From the NCBI GenBank assembly GCA_947056845.1, contig CAMSCJ010000011.1, positions 1-64,000 of the forward strand: DNA of 64,000 bases. Direction: 5' to 3'. The position numbers and the translations under genes were made by a program. This document shows positions 44,484 through 54,040 of this stretch, in pieces; within the stretch, counting starts at the first letter, position 1; each line of letters starts with the position of its first letter. The notes under the pieces are model-generated. The model did no database searches. It saw nothing but the letters and a program-made list of their open reading frames with translations, and had not been told where the DNA came from. The stretch is from an uncultured Mycoplasmatota bacterium. GTDB lineage: Bacteria > Bacillota_I > Bacilli_A > RF39 > UBA660.

Positions 44484-45371
44484 TTAATTATTTACTTTAA
44501 TATCGCCACAATCATTTTCTAATTTTAAAGTAATATCAGCTTTATGATTATTATTATTTATTTTAACACTACCTAAATCCGTTTTAGCATCAATATAAAT
44601 ATCATTTGTTGAACCTATTTTAATATCTCCTAAATTATTAACAATAGATGAATCTTCTTCTAAATTAAGAGAGTCAATTTTGATGTCCCCACAGTCATCA
44701 CTTATATCAAGGCTGCTTGTAACACTTTCTAAATTAATATCACCAAAATTATTTTCTATTTTAGCATTCTTAACTGTTCCAATTTTGACATCTCCAGCTG
44801 ATTCTTTAACATCTATCCAATTAGCCTCATCTATTTTAATATCACCATAAGAATTGTTAACAGTAACTTTATTACCTGAGGCGATATAAACATCACCACA
44901 ATCTTCATTAACTTCGATGTTAGCGTCTTTAAATTTAGCTATATCAATATTACCAAAATCATTATTAATTAAAATATCTTTATCATAATTAGTTGGTAAA
45001 TAAACGTCTATTTTATTTTTTGTTACATTAAAGCAAAAACCAAAACATTTTTGTTCCTCAAATAAAATATAAAGTTCCTGTGTTTCATCAGTTATATCTA
45101 AACGTTTTTCTTCACCATAAATAACTACTCTGATATTTTCATCATTTGAGGTTAAAATATTGATGTCACTAGTACTAGCATTGATATTTATTTTGGTAAA
45201 TTTATTTTCATAAGTTTTATCCATGATTAATTCAGTACTTATCTTATTAGAAAAATTAAACATTGGAAAACGCATTTTTCCATTCATTAGGAAAATCATT
45301 AAAACAATAAGAGCAATGGCAAGTAGCGATAAAATACTAATTAAAGTAATGATTAAACCTTTATTTTTCAT
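44484..45371 (-). CDS. membrane-anchored DUF4097 protein with GDI repeats
   Basis: A 295-residue protein with a single membrane helix (about 6-29) and then a beta-rich extracytoplasmic domain. It has about nine repeats ending in GDI/GDV/GNI/GSV, of which several carry DCGDI, so the repeats form a parallel beta-helix-like face. This fits DUF4097 (putative adhesin, LiaG-like). Start ATG 45371 uses AAGGG 8 bases upstream. It overlaps the preceding XRE regulator gene by 11 bases. Regulated by that membrane-tethered protein is an inference. Confidence 0.85.
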   Translation of the reverse strand: MKNKGLIITLISILSLLAIALIVLMIFLMNGKMRFPMFNFSNKISTELIMDKTYENKFTKININASTSDINILTSNDENIRVVIYGEEKRLDITDETQELYILFEEQKCFGFCFNVTKNKIDVYLPTNYDKDILINNDFGNIDIAKFKDANIEVNEDCGDVYIASGNKVTVNNSYGDIKIDEANWIDVKESAGDVKIGTVKNAKIENNFGDINLESVTSSLDISDDCGDIKIDSLNLEEDSSIVNNLGDIKIGSTNDIYIDAKTDLGSVKINNNNHKADITLKLENDCGDIKVNN

Positions 45372-45999
45372 ACTTTTCACCCTTTAACATAAATATTAAC
45401 TTTAAAATTTCTTCAAATAACCCACATACTATCCAAATAATCCAAGTAATATGCCATGCCATCGTCATAAAACTAATTAAAAGATAAATAATTAGAAAAA
45501 TTACACCTACAATACTATTAATTAGTTTTAATAATTTGTTTTCTGTAGAAACTTTTTCTTTTTGATTTTTATAAATCATACAAGAATAGATAATTAGGTA
45601 AGTTGCTACCCCACATATTATAAGAAAAATGGCTGATGCTACAATAGGATTCATCATCATCACAGGTATACTTATCATAATCCAAGCAATAGCAACAAAG
45701 TATAATAAAATACCCTTCCCTATACCCTTTGCTCTTCTTTGCTTATTATAAAGATAATTATCTTGCTCCTCCTGTTCACAAATGCCTACTTGCTTATTAT
45801 TAGATTTGCCTATAATAAGTTCATCAGCTGATATTTCAAATAATTCACAAAGCGGACCAATTTTATCTAAATCTGGGGTACTTTGATCTGTTTCCCATTT
45901 AGAAATAGTTTGTCTTGAAACATTTAAACAATTTGCTACTTCTTCTTGAGATAAATTTTTTTGCTTACGCAAATTTAAAAGTTTTTCTCCAATTGTCAT
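45361..45999 (-). CDS. XRE-family regulator with membrane domain
   Basis: A 212-residue protein. The helix-turn-helix is near the N-terminus: EKLLNLRKQKNLSQEEVANC with LNVSRQTISKWETDQS. A linker follows from about 70 to 95, then four membrane helices from about 97 to 205. It is thus a membrane-tethered transcription factor, probably sensing envelope state. Start at ATG 45999 with GAGGAG upstream; the open frame is five codons longer. The DUF4097 gene follows with overlap, so they form a pair. Confidence 0.88.
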   Translation of the reverse strand: MTIGEKLLNLRKQKNLSQEEVANCLNVSRQTISKWETDQSTPDLDKIGPLCELFEISADELIIGKSNNKQVGICEQEEQDNYLYNKQRRAKGIGKGILLYFVAIAWIMISIPVMMMNPIVASAIFLIICGVATYLIIYSCMIYKNQKEKVSTENKLLKLINSIVGVIFLIIYLLISFMTMAWHITWIIWIVCGLFEEILKLIFMLKGEKYEK

Positions 46000-46014
46000 A
46001 TATTCACTCCTCAC

Positions 46015-46332
46015 AAGAAAATTATATTATTTAGCTCAGTTGATTTCTACCAATTAAGCTTGGAAATTTGTCAACTAACATTAACATTGTATCATATAAC
46101 AAAAAAATTACATATAAATAAAAAATCTTTAAAAAATTTTTTCTTAAAGATTCTATTTTTTTATAATTAAATCTTCTATGATTACTTTCTTTATTGAAAA
46201 AAACACCAAATGTAATTTCCAGATTCAATAAAATCAATATTTCGTCAAGCAAAACTTTGTTATTTGAATACTTCTTCACCAAAATAATTTAAGCTATTAC
46301 TTTTTATAAATTCTATGCTTTCAAACTTATTT
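46015..46332 (-). other. gene debris between Nudix and XRE genes, with an Rpn-like end
   Basis: An 83-codon GTG-start frame lies at 46031-46282, but it is not a convincing gene. On the minus strand KKIESLR is encoded near 46159-46142, followed by a stem AATCTTTAAG/TTAAAGATT and T residues (46118-46160). This resembles the tail and terminator of the Rpn genes. A second, shorter stretch upstream (about 46332-46258) is protein-like in another frame and stops. I read this as remains of one or two decayed genes. Confidence 0.45.
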
Positions 46333-46956
46333 CTATTCGATAGTTAACTCAATTACTTTATTTAAGACATCACCATACTTGCCGATAGCAGTTTCTCCTT
46401 TGTTTACTAAAAATTTTTCAAATGGTATCTTTTGGTTTCTTACAATATTATTATCATTTTCTTTAGTTATAATTAAAGATTCTACCTCTCCCGATTCTTT
46501 CTTTAATAATTCTAATGTTTGCTTTGCATTTACTTTAACTAAACCACTTACTTCACTATCATCAAAATTAAATTCACTATACTCTCCATTAAAAATACAA
46601 ACATATACATTTGAAAAAGCACGATCTTTAAAAATACTTCCATCTTTTTTTTCTTTGTCCATAATAAATTTATAGATATTTACAAATTCTGCTTTATTAT
46701 AATCTACTTTAACCCCAATTTCTTCTTCCACTTCTCTTCCAAATCCTTCTTTAATGGTTTCTCCAGCTTTAACATGCCCTGACGCAGTTGTATATAATTT
46801 TTGTTCTTCTTTTCTTATTTGAAAGTAAATATTCCCATCCTTATCATATAACCAACAATGTACTGTATTATGCCATAAAGCATCTCTATGAACTATATTC
46901 CTATCTTCTTTTCCTAAATATTCGCCATTTTCATCATAGATATCCAAATATTCCAT
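46333..46956 (-). CDS. Nudix hydrolase (IPP-isomerase-like/YfcD type)
   Basis: A 207-residue protein. N-terminal LDIYDENGEYLGKEDRNIVH and DALWHNTVHCWLYD are typical of the YfcD group. The Nudix box is GHVKAGETIKEGFGREVEEE, then IG. It hydrolyses a nucleoside diphosphate derivative, but the substrate is unknown. GGGAGG precedes ATG. Confidence 0.88.
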   Translation of the reverse strand: MEYLDIYDENGEYLGKEDRNIVHRDALWHNTVHCWLYDKDGNIYFQIRKEEQKLYTTASGHVKAGETIKEGFGREVEEEIGVKVDYNKAEFVNIYKFIMDKEKKDGSIFKDRAFSNVYVCIFNGEYSEFNFDDSEVSGLVKVNAKQTLELLKKESGEVESLIITKENDNNIVRNQKIPFEKFLVNKGETAIGKYGDVLNKVIELTIE

Positions 46957-47056
46957 AATAAACCTCCCTATCTTATTTTAACATCAAATTGACAATTATT
47001 TTACTAAATTATAAAGTTGTACTAGATTGGTGCATTATAAAATCATAGATTTCACC

Positions 47057-48805
47057 CTAACAATTTTCGACATTCTCATATTTAAATAGTTTTTGATATT
47101 TTTCACATCTTTCTAATAATTCCTGATGAGAACCAATATCAACTATTTCACCCTTATCAATAACAACAATCTGGTCACAATTTATAACCGTAGATAACCT
47201 ATGAGCAATAATTAAAACTGTTTTATTTTTTCCAAGCCCATAAATAGCAGTTTGAATTTTATCTTGTGTTATATTATCCAAAGCACTAGTAGCCTCATCA
47301 AATAATAGAACATTGCTACCTTTAATTAGGCTTCGAGCAATGGCTAATCTTTGCTTTTCACCACCAGATAAAATAACGCCTCCCTCGCCAACTTCCGTAT
47401 CAAAGCCCTTTTCAAATTCCATAATTCGCTCATAAATATTAGCTTTACGACAAGCATCAATAATTTCTTCCATTGTAACATTTGGATTAGCGATTCTTAA
47501 ATTATCTATAATAGAAAAATTAAATATATAAGGATTTTGCGGTATAAGCGCTAAATGACTCCTTAATGAATTATAATTTATTTCTTTAATATCTATATCA
47601 TCAATATAAATATTGCCTTGTTCTAAAGGATAAAGTTTAGTTATCAAATTAAAAATAGTGCTTTTCCCACTGCCACTAGATCCAACAAAACCTATTTTTT
47701 CGCCTGGCATAATCATAAAATTGATATTTTGTAGTACGGCATTATCAGAATAGGCAAAATTTACATTGCGAAATTCTATTTTACCTTCTAGTTTATCTAA
47801 AGATATACCATCTTCATCCTCTTTTTCAAAAAAATCTCCTAATACCTCAAATACTCTTGTAGCACTTAAATTATAACGTTTAATCAGTTCAATAAAGCGA
47901 TTGTAAAAATTAAGTAAATTTTCGACTCTACCTCGATACATCTGTAAAACTAAAAAATTAGCAACCGAAAGATAATTATTTGATACTAAAATAATTCCTA
48001 GCAAAATAAACGTTACATCAAAAAAGTCACGAATATTGTCAGTAAAAAGTCTAAATTTTAAGCTAGTTCTTTCCATAGAAATCTTTTCCTTATTAACAAC
48101 ATCGATTTCTTTTTTTATTTGATTTAAAATACCATTCTTACCATTTAATAATTTTACATCCCTAATACCACGAATAAATTCAGCTGCAAGCCCTGTACTT
48201 TTTTCTCTAATTTTTCGATACTTCTTTCCCTGTTCATAGTACATATTTCGCCTTTTTCGATCAATAATTCCTAAAATTAAAGATGTAATAAGAAAGTAAA
48301 TAAACATATAAGGACTAATCATCAAAATAGCTACCAAAATACCGACATTAGAGATTAAATCAACAAAATAATTAACAAGATCAGAAAAGATATTAATAAT
48401 ATCATTTGTATCATTTTTTATACGATCAATAAAAGTTCCACTACTATTTTTATCAATTTCACTAGTTGAAATTTTAAGCGTTTCTGAAAACATTTCTAAT
48501 TGTGCTTCAGTTACTGCTTTAATCATATACATTTCAGTAATTTTATGTAAAAAAAATGAAACAATATTACGACAAACCTCTACTATAAATATAAATAAAG
48601 CAACACCTAACAATTCTTCTAATAAACCATTAGTAAGTTTTAAAAGTAAATTAGCTGATAACATAGGAACAACAATACTAATAAGAGATAATATAATTGA
48701 TAAGATAGACATTATAATTAAACTTTTTTTCTTATTTTTAATAAATTGCCAAGACATTTTTAAATTGTTTTTTGTTTCTTTAAACTCCTCTTTTAATTTA
48801 GACAT
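47057..48805 (-). CDS. ABC exporter, membrane-ATPase half-transporter
   Basis: A 582-residue type IV ABC exporter subunit. Six membrane helices lie in residues about 25-310, then the ATPase with Walker A GSSGSGKST, Q-loop, signature LSGGEKQR, Walker B NVLLFDEATSALD and switch His in IAHRLSTV. It should work as a homodimer. GGTGG precedes the ATG at 48805. It is alone between the MMPL and Nudix genes. Substrate (lipid, peptide or drug) cannot be told from sequence. Confidence 0.92.
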   Translation of the reverse strand: MSKLKEEFKETKNNLKMSWQFIKNKKKSLIIMSILSIILSLISIVVPMLSANLLLKLTNGLLEELLGVALFIFIVEVCRNIVSFFLHKITEMYMIKAVTEAQLEMFSETLKISTSEIDKNSSGTFIDRIKNDTNDIINIFSDLVNYFVDLISNVGILVAILMISPYMFIYFLITSLILGIIDRKRRNMYYEQGKKYRKIREKSTGLAAEFIRGIRDVKLLNGKNGILNQIKKEIDVVNKEKISMERTSLKFRLFTDNIRDFFDVTFILLGIILVSNNYLSVANFLVLQMYRGRVENLLNFYNRFIELIKRYNLSATRVFEVLGDFFEKEDEDGISLDKLEGKIEFRNVNFAYSDNAVLQNINFMIMPGEKIGFVGSSGSGKSTIFNLITKLYPLEQGNIYIDDIDIKEINYNSLRSHLALIPQNPYIFNFSIIDNLRIANPNVTMEEIIDACRKANIYERIMEFEKGFDTEVGEGGVILSGGEKQRLAIARSLIKGSNVLLFDEATSALDNITQDKIQTAIYGLGKNKTVLIIAHRLSTVINCDQIVVIDKGEIVDIGSHQELLERCEKYQKLFKYENVENC

Positions 48806-48902
48806 AAATACCACCACATACTAATAGAATATCAAAAATAAGCAGCTTTTGCAAACAATAACTAATGAGCTATAACTTTAAAATATTATTATAAAAGGCA
48901 AA

Positions 48903-48926
48903 AAAATCTAGAATTATCTAGATTTT
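48903..48926 (-). terminator. intrinsic terminator of the MMPL gene
   Basis: Perfect stem AAAATCTAGA/TCTAGATTTT, 4-base loop, T-run on the minus strand just after the MMPL stop. Confidence 0.9.
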
Positions 48927-48931
48927 AACTT

Positions 48932-51900
48932 TTATCTATCTTTTTTACATATAAATCTATCAAAAACAGCCAAGATAGAAGGTAAAACAAATAAGATTAA
49001 TATTAATGAACAAATAGTTCCTTCTGATAAAGTTTTACATATTTTAGCAGCAATCGCCGATGCAAAATTACCAACAATTAAAGTAACAATAATCAAAATA
49101 GAAGCACTTGTTAAAATGGTATGAATTGATTTATTATAAGCATTTTTAATTGATTCAATTACACTTAATTTTTGTCTTGATTCTTTATAATAAGAAGTAT
49201 AGACAATCGCATAATCAATAGTTGCTCCCATTAAAATACTTTGAACAATTAATAACGCAATAAAGTATACATTACCACCAAATATAGATAATATCCACAT
49301 CGTTAAGAAAACCGCACATTGAATTATTAAAACTAAAATAAGTGGTACAATAATCGATTTAAATGTAAATGCCACAACCACAAATATCGCAAGCATTGTT
49401 AAAATGGTAATAAAATCAAGTTCACTACCAAATGACCCACTCATATCATAAGCCATTGGTGAATCACCAATTACATAAATTTCTTTATCCTCACTATCTA
49501 AATTATCTTTAATACTTTTGACAAATTCAAAAGTTTCTTCTCCTTCTAATTTATAAGTTGTATTAATAATCATTCGAGAATATTCATCACTAACTAATAA
49601 TTTTTTAGCGTCATTAACGGTTTTCTGTGATTCTTTTATATTCTCTTTCATATCTTCATCAATAAACCTTACAAAACGACTATCAGTTAAAATATTTTTA
49701 TTTAAATACTTAACAAACTCTTCAACAGTTAATTCCCATTCACTATTATAATTATTAATACTTCCATTATATATATAAATAAGTTCAACCAAATCTTTAT
49801 CTAAATCATCTGTTAAATTTGATAACATTTGATAAAGATCACTAGCTGTATAAGAAGTATTATTCATTGTACCAGTCATAATATTTCTAATCGTTCTTAA
49901 CTTATTAAGAGAATTATCATCAAAATTATTAGAGTATGTTGGATTAGTAATAACATTTTCTAATAAAAAGTTAACAAAGTCATTCATTGATATTGTAATT
50001 TCTTTATTTAGATAAGCTACTTCATATAAAGAATATAATAAATCAATACTATTTTTATCTAACGAAATAAAATTAGCTAAATCATAAGAAGAATAATATA
50101 TATCATTATTAACACTATACATAATGGAACTTACTAAATATAGTTTATTAAGCATTTCATTATTTAATTTAGACGCAATTAATTCATTATCTTTATTATT
50201 TAAAATTAAATTAACAAAATTATTAGGACTTAGTTTAAAATCATAATTATTTACATAACTAATTAGAGCATACAGTTTGTTGACATTTGGTGTGTCAAGT
50301 GATAATAAAGCTGCCATTTCGGATATTGTATATTTTTGTTTTTCATCTCTTACGGAATCATCAATAACTAACTTCAAAATAGTTAATTTATCCTTTACAT
50401 CATCGCTTAAATAATCACTTAAATTTGTTAAAGTAAAATTAATGAATTCTTGTGGTGACATTAAATAATCATCTGGTAAATTTAAACTACCATAAACAGT
50501 ATTTACTAAAGTAGCATCAATAGACTTAAAGAAATTATTTAAATAAGCCTTATTCATTTTCATTGTATTATAATTATTTTCATTATTAGAAATAGAAATT
50601 AAGTTAGTTAAACTACTAACATCAATACTATCTAAATAATGCGTATTTTGACTTAAATAATATGTTCCATTAATTAATTCTGATAAACTTAATTTGTTAT
50701 CAAATTCTTCCTTTGTATAATTTAGTAATAATAATTGCTTAACACTTTCAATATCAAGGCCAAATATCTTAGAAAGCTCATTCGCACCCATATAACTATT
50801 AATTATATCTTTATTTAAAAATGGTGTCATTTGTCCTATTAAGTCTTTTGAATTTTGATCTATTACACTAGCATATTTTTCATTTACTAAAACATAGTTA
50901 TTTAAAAAGTTAACAAAATCAGTTAAGCGCAAATTAAGATTTATATCATGAGCGTTATATAAAATATAAAGACTTTTAATAATTTCTTCATTAAGACTTA
51001 AAATATCAGCTATTTCTCCACTACCTCTTAACTTATAAACTAAATCCATATCCGTAAAGTTATGTAACTTATTGATATTATTTTTCATATTATCATCTAA
51101 CTCTAAACTTAATTGATCATTGGTGTATATATTTTCCTCAATAAATTTTAAGAAATCACTAGAGGTCATATTAGTTTGTATATCACGATTATAATAATTA
51201 TAGTAAAGAATTTTTAAAAGATAATCTTCTATATCAGTTGAACTTCCTAAATCATCTAATTTTTTAGGTAGCGCTTGATAAGTTAATTTTTCATTTATAG
51301 TATTACCATAACATAAAACTTGAGTAATTTCATCTCCATCTAAATTACGGCAATATTTACTTATGGTATCTTCATAATCATTATTATAAATAATAGCCAT
51401 TTGGTTATTTTCCTTAAAATGCTTAGCTATTTCATCAGTTTCAGAATCGGTATAAAGAATTCCTAAACCACCCTTTAAAAAATAACTGATTATAAATAAT
51501 GCAACAAAGATAATAAGAATTGGAAAACGTAATTTATAACTTAAATTTCCTAACCAATCTAATTTTATATTTAAAGCTTTTTTACGTGTTTTTAAAATTA
51601 GTTTATCAAATAATAGTATTAAAGCAGGAAGACATAAGAAAATACTTAGTAGACTAAATAATACACCTTTAGCAAGAACAAAGCCCAAATCCTTACCAAT
51701 GGTAAAACTCATAAATACTAACGCCAAAAGTCCAACAATAGTTGTAATAGAGCTACTTGATATTGAGCCAAACGCATTTAAAAGAGCTTTTTTCATTGCT
51801 TCTTTATTATCTTTACTTTTTTCACGTTCTTGTGTATAACGATTCATTAACATTATTGAATAATCCATTGATAATGCCATTTGTAATATAGCTGAAATGG

Positions 51901-52531
51901 AATCTGTAATATGAGAAACACTAGGAAAAATAATATTCGTTCCCTTATTCATAAATACAGCAAGCCCTATTACAAATAAAAATAGGAATGGTTCAATATA
52001 AGAATCACACATAATTATTAAAATAATCATCGCAAAACTTATAGCTACGACAACTATCCAGGTATGTAAGACTGGTTTATTATCGCTTTCAATTGAACCA
52101 CTAAGATAAAATTCATAATCTTTAAATGTCTCATTAACATCTTCATAAACATCTTTAGCTATACTTGAGCTACTTACATCAGCAACATTAACAATAAATA
52201 AAGTAAATTCTTCGTGATTATAATCATCAGTATCATTATAATCCACACTATCAACACCATCGATAGTTTCCAATTTTTCTTTTATGTCATTTTTTTCATC
52301 ATCAGCTAAATCTTTAAACATAATATTTAATGAACTAGATTTAATTTCATCGAAATTAGCCTCCATTATATCCATACCAATTCTAGTTTCACTAGTATCA
52401 GGTAGGTATTCGGCTATATCGTGATTAATATTAACTTTCGTACCTAAATATAGTGATACAAAAGACAATATAATAAAAGTAATCAAAATAAAATATCTTT
52501 TGTTAACAATAAAATCTGTAATCTTTTTCAT
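48932..52531 (-). CDS. MMPL/RND-type transporter with a repeat-filled extracytoplasmic loop
   Basis: A 1199-residue protein in two RND halves: a helix at about 8-28, one block of five helices near 160-330, then helix 7 near 340-360 and a second five-helix block near 1030-1195 with GATIDYAIVYTSYYK. The first loop is normal. The second loop is enlarged to about 650 residues, holding about seven divergent repeats of about 85 residues (DFVNFL..., LSLD...LY.LY). Start chosen at ATG 52531, 9 bases from AAGGGA; two in-frame ATGs lie upstream. Divergent to TetR. It likely exports lipids or drugs. Confidence 0.88.
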   Translation of the reverse strand: MKKITDFIVNKRYFILITFIILSFVSLYLGTKVNINHDIAEYLPDTSETRIGMDIMEANFDEIKSSSLNIMFKDLADDEKNDIKEKLETIDGVDSVDYNDTDDYNHEEFTLFIVNVADVSSSSIAKDVYEDVNETFKDYEFYLSGSIESDNKPVLHTWIVVVAISFAMIILIIMCDSYIEPFLFLFVIGLAVFMNKGTNIIFPSVSHITDSISAILQMALSMDYSIMLMNRYTQEREKSKDNKEAMKKALLNAFGSISSSSITTIVGLLALVFMSFTIGKDLGFVLAKGVLFSLLSIFLCLPALILLFDKLILKTRKKALNIKLDWLGNLSYKLRFPILIIFVALFIISYFLKGGLGILYTDSETDEIAKHFKENNQMAIIYNNDYEDTISKYCRNLDGDEITQVLCYGNTINEKLTYQALPKKLDDLGSSTDIEDYLLKILYYNYYNRDIQTNMTSSDFLKFIEENIYTNDQLSLELDDNMKNNINKLHNFTDMDLVYKLRGSGEIADILSLNEEIIKSLYILYNAHDINLNLRLTDFVNFLNNYVLVNEKYASVIDQNSKDLIGQMTPFLNKDIINSYMGANELSKIFGLDIESVKQLLLLNYTKEEFDNKLSLSELINGTYYLSQNTHYLDSIDVSSLTNLISISNNENNYNTMKMNKAYLNNFFKSIDATLVNTVYGSLNLPDDYLMSPQEFINFTLTNLSDYLSDDVKDKLTILKLVIDDSVRDEKQKYTISEMAALLSLDTPNVNKLYALISYVNNYDFKLSPNNFVNLILNNKDNELIASKLNNEMLNKLYLVSSIMYSVNNDIYYSSYDLANFISLDKNSIDLLYSLYEVAYLNKEITISMNDFVNFLLENVITNPTYSNNFDDNSLNKLRTIRNIMTGTMNNTSYTASDLYQMLSNLTDDLDKDLVELIYIYNGSINNYNSEWELTVEEFVKYLNKNILTDSRFVRFIDEDMKENIKESQKTVNDAKKLLVSDEYSRMIINTTYKLEGEETFEFVKSIKDNLDSEDKEIYVIGDSPMAYDMSGSFGSELDFITILTMLAIFVVVAFTFKSIIVPLILVLIIQCAVFLTMWILSIFGGNVYFIALLIVQSILMGATIDYAIVYTSYYKESRQKLSVIESIKNAYNKSIHTILTSASILIIVTLIVGNFASAIAAKICKTLSEGTICSLILILFVLPSILAVFDRFICKKDR

Positions 52532-52583
52532 ACTATTCATTCCCTTCATAACAAAACAGTATTATAGATGGTTTTATTTGTAA

Positions 52584-52613
52584 ATAATAGGACAATTTGT
52601 CATTATTTGTCAA
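52584..52613 (-). promoter_or_regulatory. promoter of the MMPL transporter
   Basis: On the minus strand TTGACA at 52613-52608, 18-base spacer and TATTAT at 52589-52584, ahead of the MMPL start. Confidence 0.6.
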
Positions 52614-52625
52614 AATTTGAACACA

Positions 52626-52641
52626 ATACAAATTATTGTAT
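52626..52641. promoter_or_regulatory. candidate TetR operator
   Basis: Inverted repeat ATACAA-ATTA-TTGTAT in the divergent MMPL-TetR gap, between the two promoters. Position suits a repressor binding site. Confidence 0.4.
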
Positions 52642-52660
52642 ATTTTTACACTGTTTAGAT

Positions 52661-52688
52661 TTGAACAATATCAAAATAATGCTATAAT
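52661..52688 (+). promoter_or_regulatory. promoter of the TetR-GNAT pair
   Basis: TTGAAC, 16-base spacer and TATAAT, with GAGGTG ribosome site before the ATG at 52709. Confidence 0.75.
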
Positions 52689-52708
52689 ATTGCTAGAGGT
52701 GCAAACTT

Positions 52709-53260
52709 ATGAAAGTTAAAAATTTGAACTCATCAAGTAGAAAGACAAATAAAGTTATTAAAGAAACTTTTGCTCTCTTAATGCAAGAAAAGAAAGAATT
52801 AAATAATATTACTGTAACAGAACTTGTCAAAAGAGCTGAAATAACACGCTCAGCCTTTTATACCCATTTTGATAGTATTTATGATATTGCTCAAGAGATT
52901 CAAAATGAAACTTTAACTTTGCTTATGACAAATATTGACGCTATTCAAACAATGGATGATTTTGATTATTACCTAGATATTATATTCAATTATCTTAAGG
53001 AAAATGAAAAGATATATTCTATGATGCTATCAAGTAACGATCCTATGTTATTTTCCAATAAATTAAGTAAGGCCATAAATAAGCATATAAGTGAATTATT
53101 AAAAAGTACTAATAATGATAATCTCATTTTAAAGATAACTTTTTATACTGATGGTTGTATGAATTTAATTATTAAGCATTTTAGAAAAGAAATTGATAAT
53201 TCTTTAGATGAGTTGAATTCTTTTATGAAAGAGTTATTTAGAAATTTATTTATTAAATAG
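52709..53260 (+). CDS. TetR/AcrR-family transcriptional regulator
   Basis: A 183-residue protein. The helix-turn-helix lies at about 14-62, seen in IKETFALLMQEKKELNNITV and ELVKRAEITRSAFYTHFDS, typical of the TetR-DhaS type. The C-terminal ligand domain is helical and unassigned. It is divergent from the MMPL transporter and probably represses it. Its stop is followed by the GNAT gene 6 bases later. Confidence 0.9.
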   Translation: MKVKNLNSSSRKTNKVIKETFALLMQEKKELNNITVTELVKRAEITRSAFYTHFDSIYDIAQEIQNETLTLLMTNIDAIQTMDDFDYYLDIIFNYLKENEKIYSMMLSSNDPMLFSNKLSKAINKHISELLKSTNNDNLILKITFYTDGCMNLIIKHFRKEIDNSLDELNSFMKELFRNLFIK

Positions 53261-53266
53261 AAAGAG

Positions 53267-53713
53267 ATGAAAAAAAAGATGAATATAATATTTGAAAAAT
53301 TAAAAGAAGAAGACTTAGAAACAATCGCTACACTATATGATTTAGAAAGACCTATAAATACTAATAGAGAAAAAATGTGTCAAACATTTAATAAAATTAA
53401 AAATAATCCTGACTATTATATAATTGTGGCTAAGTTAAATAAAGAAGTTGTTGGAATTGCTAATATCTTTATTCATCAAGATATTTTTGAAGAAAACAAT
53501 CCTTTTATGACAATTTGGAGTGTAAGAATTAAAAAAGAATACCGAAAACAAGGAATTGGTCGTAAATTATTTCAATATATTGAAAAAATAGCTAATGAAA
53601 TTAATTGTGAATTTATTTGTCTAATAACTGAAAAAAATAATAAAGGCGCTAATGCTTTTTATCAAAAATTAGGATATAAGTGTGAAAATGGTTATATCAA
53701 AATGTTGAATTAA
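53267..53713 (+). CDS. GNAT-family N-acetyltransferase
   Basis: A 148-residue protein, full-length for a GNAT. The acetyl-CoA loop is RKQGIGRKLFQYIEK with strand IWSVRIKKEYRK before it, and NAFYQKLGYK near the end. Substrate unknown. Start is ATG 53267 or the in-frame ATG four codons later. It follows TetR by 6 bases, so they are co-transcribed. Confidence 0.88.
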   Translation: MKKKMNIIFEKLKEEDLETIATLYDLERPINTNREKMCQTFNKIKNNPDYYIIVAKLNKEVVGIANIFIHQDIFEENNPFMTIWSVRIKKEYRKQGIGRKLFQYIEKIANEINCEFICLITEKNNKGANAFYQKLGYKCENGYIKMLN

Positions 53714-53747
53714 AAATATTATTACCATATAGTATTTTTTTAAAGAA

Positions 53748-53777
53748 AAAAACGCATTTCTGCGTTTACCCTTTTTA
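53748..53777. terminator. terminator after the GNAT gene
   Basis: Perfect stem AAACGCA/TGCGTTT with TTTC loop and T-rich tract on plus strand and A-rich side on the other; it could serve both converging units. Confidence 0.8.
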
Positions 53778-53792
53778 TTCATTTTTTAGTTT

Positions 53793-54038
53793 TTATTTTT
53801 TTACATTAGATTTTGCTTGTTCAAAATAATCCTGTTTGATTGAATCTTCAACCTTATTCATTAAATACGTTTCTGTGATTAAATACTCCATCTTATTTAT
53901 TAATTGTAGTTCTTTTTCAGAACACTGTTCTTTATCTACACCTAATAAAGACAAATAAGGTTCATAAATACCTACTGAACCTTCAAAGCTATAATAAATA
54001 GGTTCCCCATCTAAATTTACACTATTACAACATAATTT
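53793..54038 (-). pseudogene. C-terminal remnant of an unknown gene
   Basis: A minus-strand frame with no start codon runs from just after the yqeK stop to TAA at 53795-53793. It reads as protein: NLDGEPIYYSFEGSVGIYEP in the first half, then a helical stretch ending YFEQAKSNVKK. No ATG, GTG or TTG is available near its 5' end. It looks like a truncated gene. No family was recognised. Confidence 0.4.
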
Positions 54039-54040
54039 TT

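Noticed and set aside
46031-46282. 83-codon GTG-start minus-strand frame
   Set aside because: It runs through an Rpn-like tail and its hairpin and has no clear ribosome site or domain. I treat it as debris.
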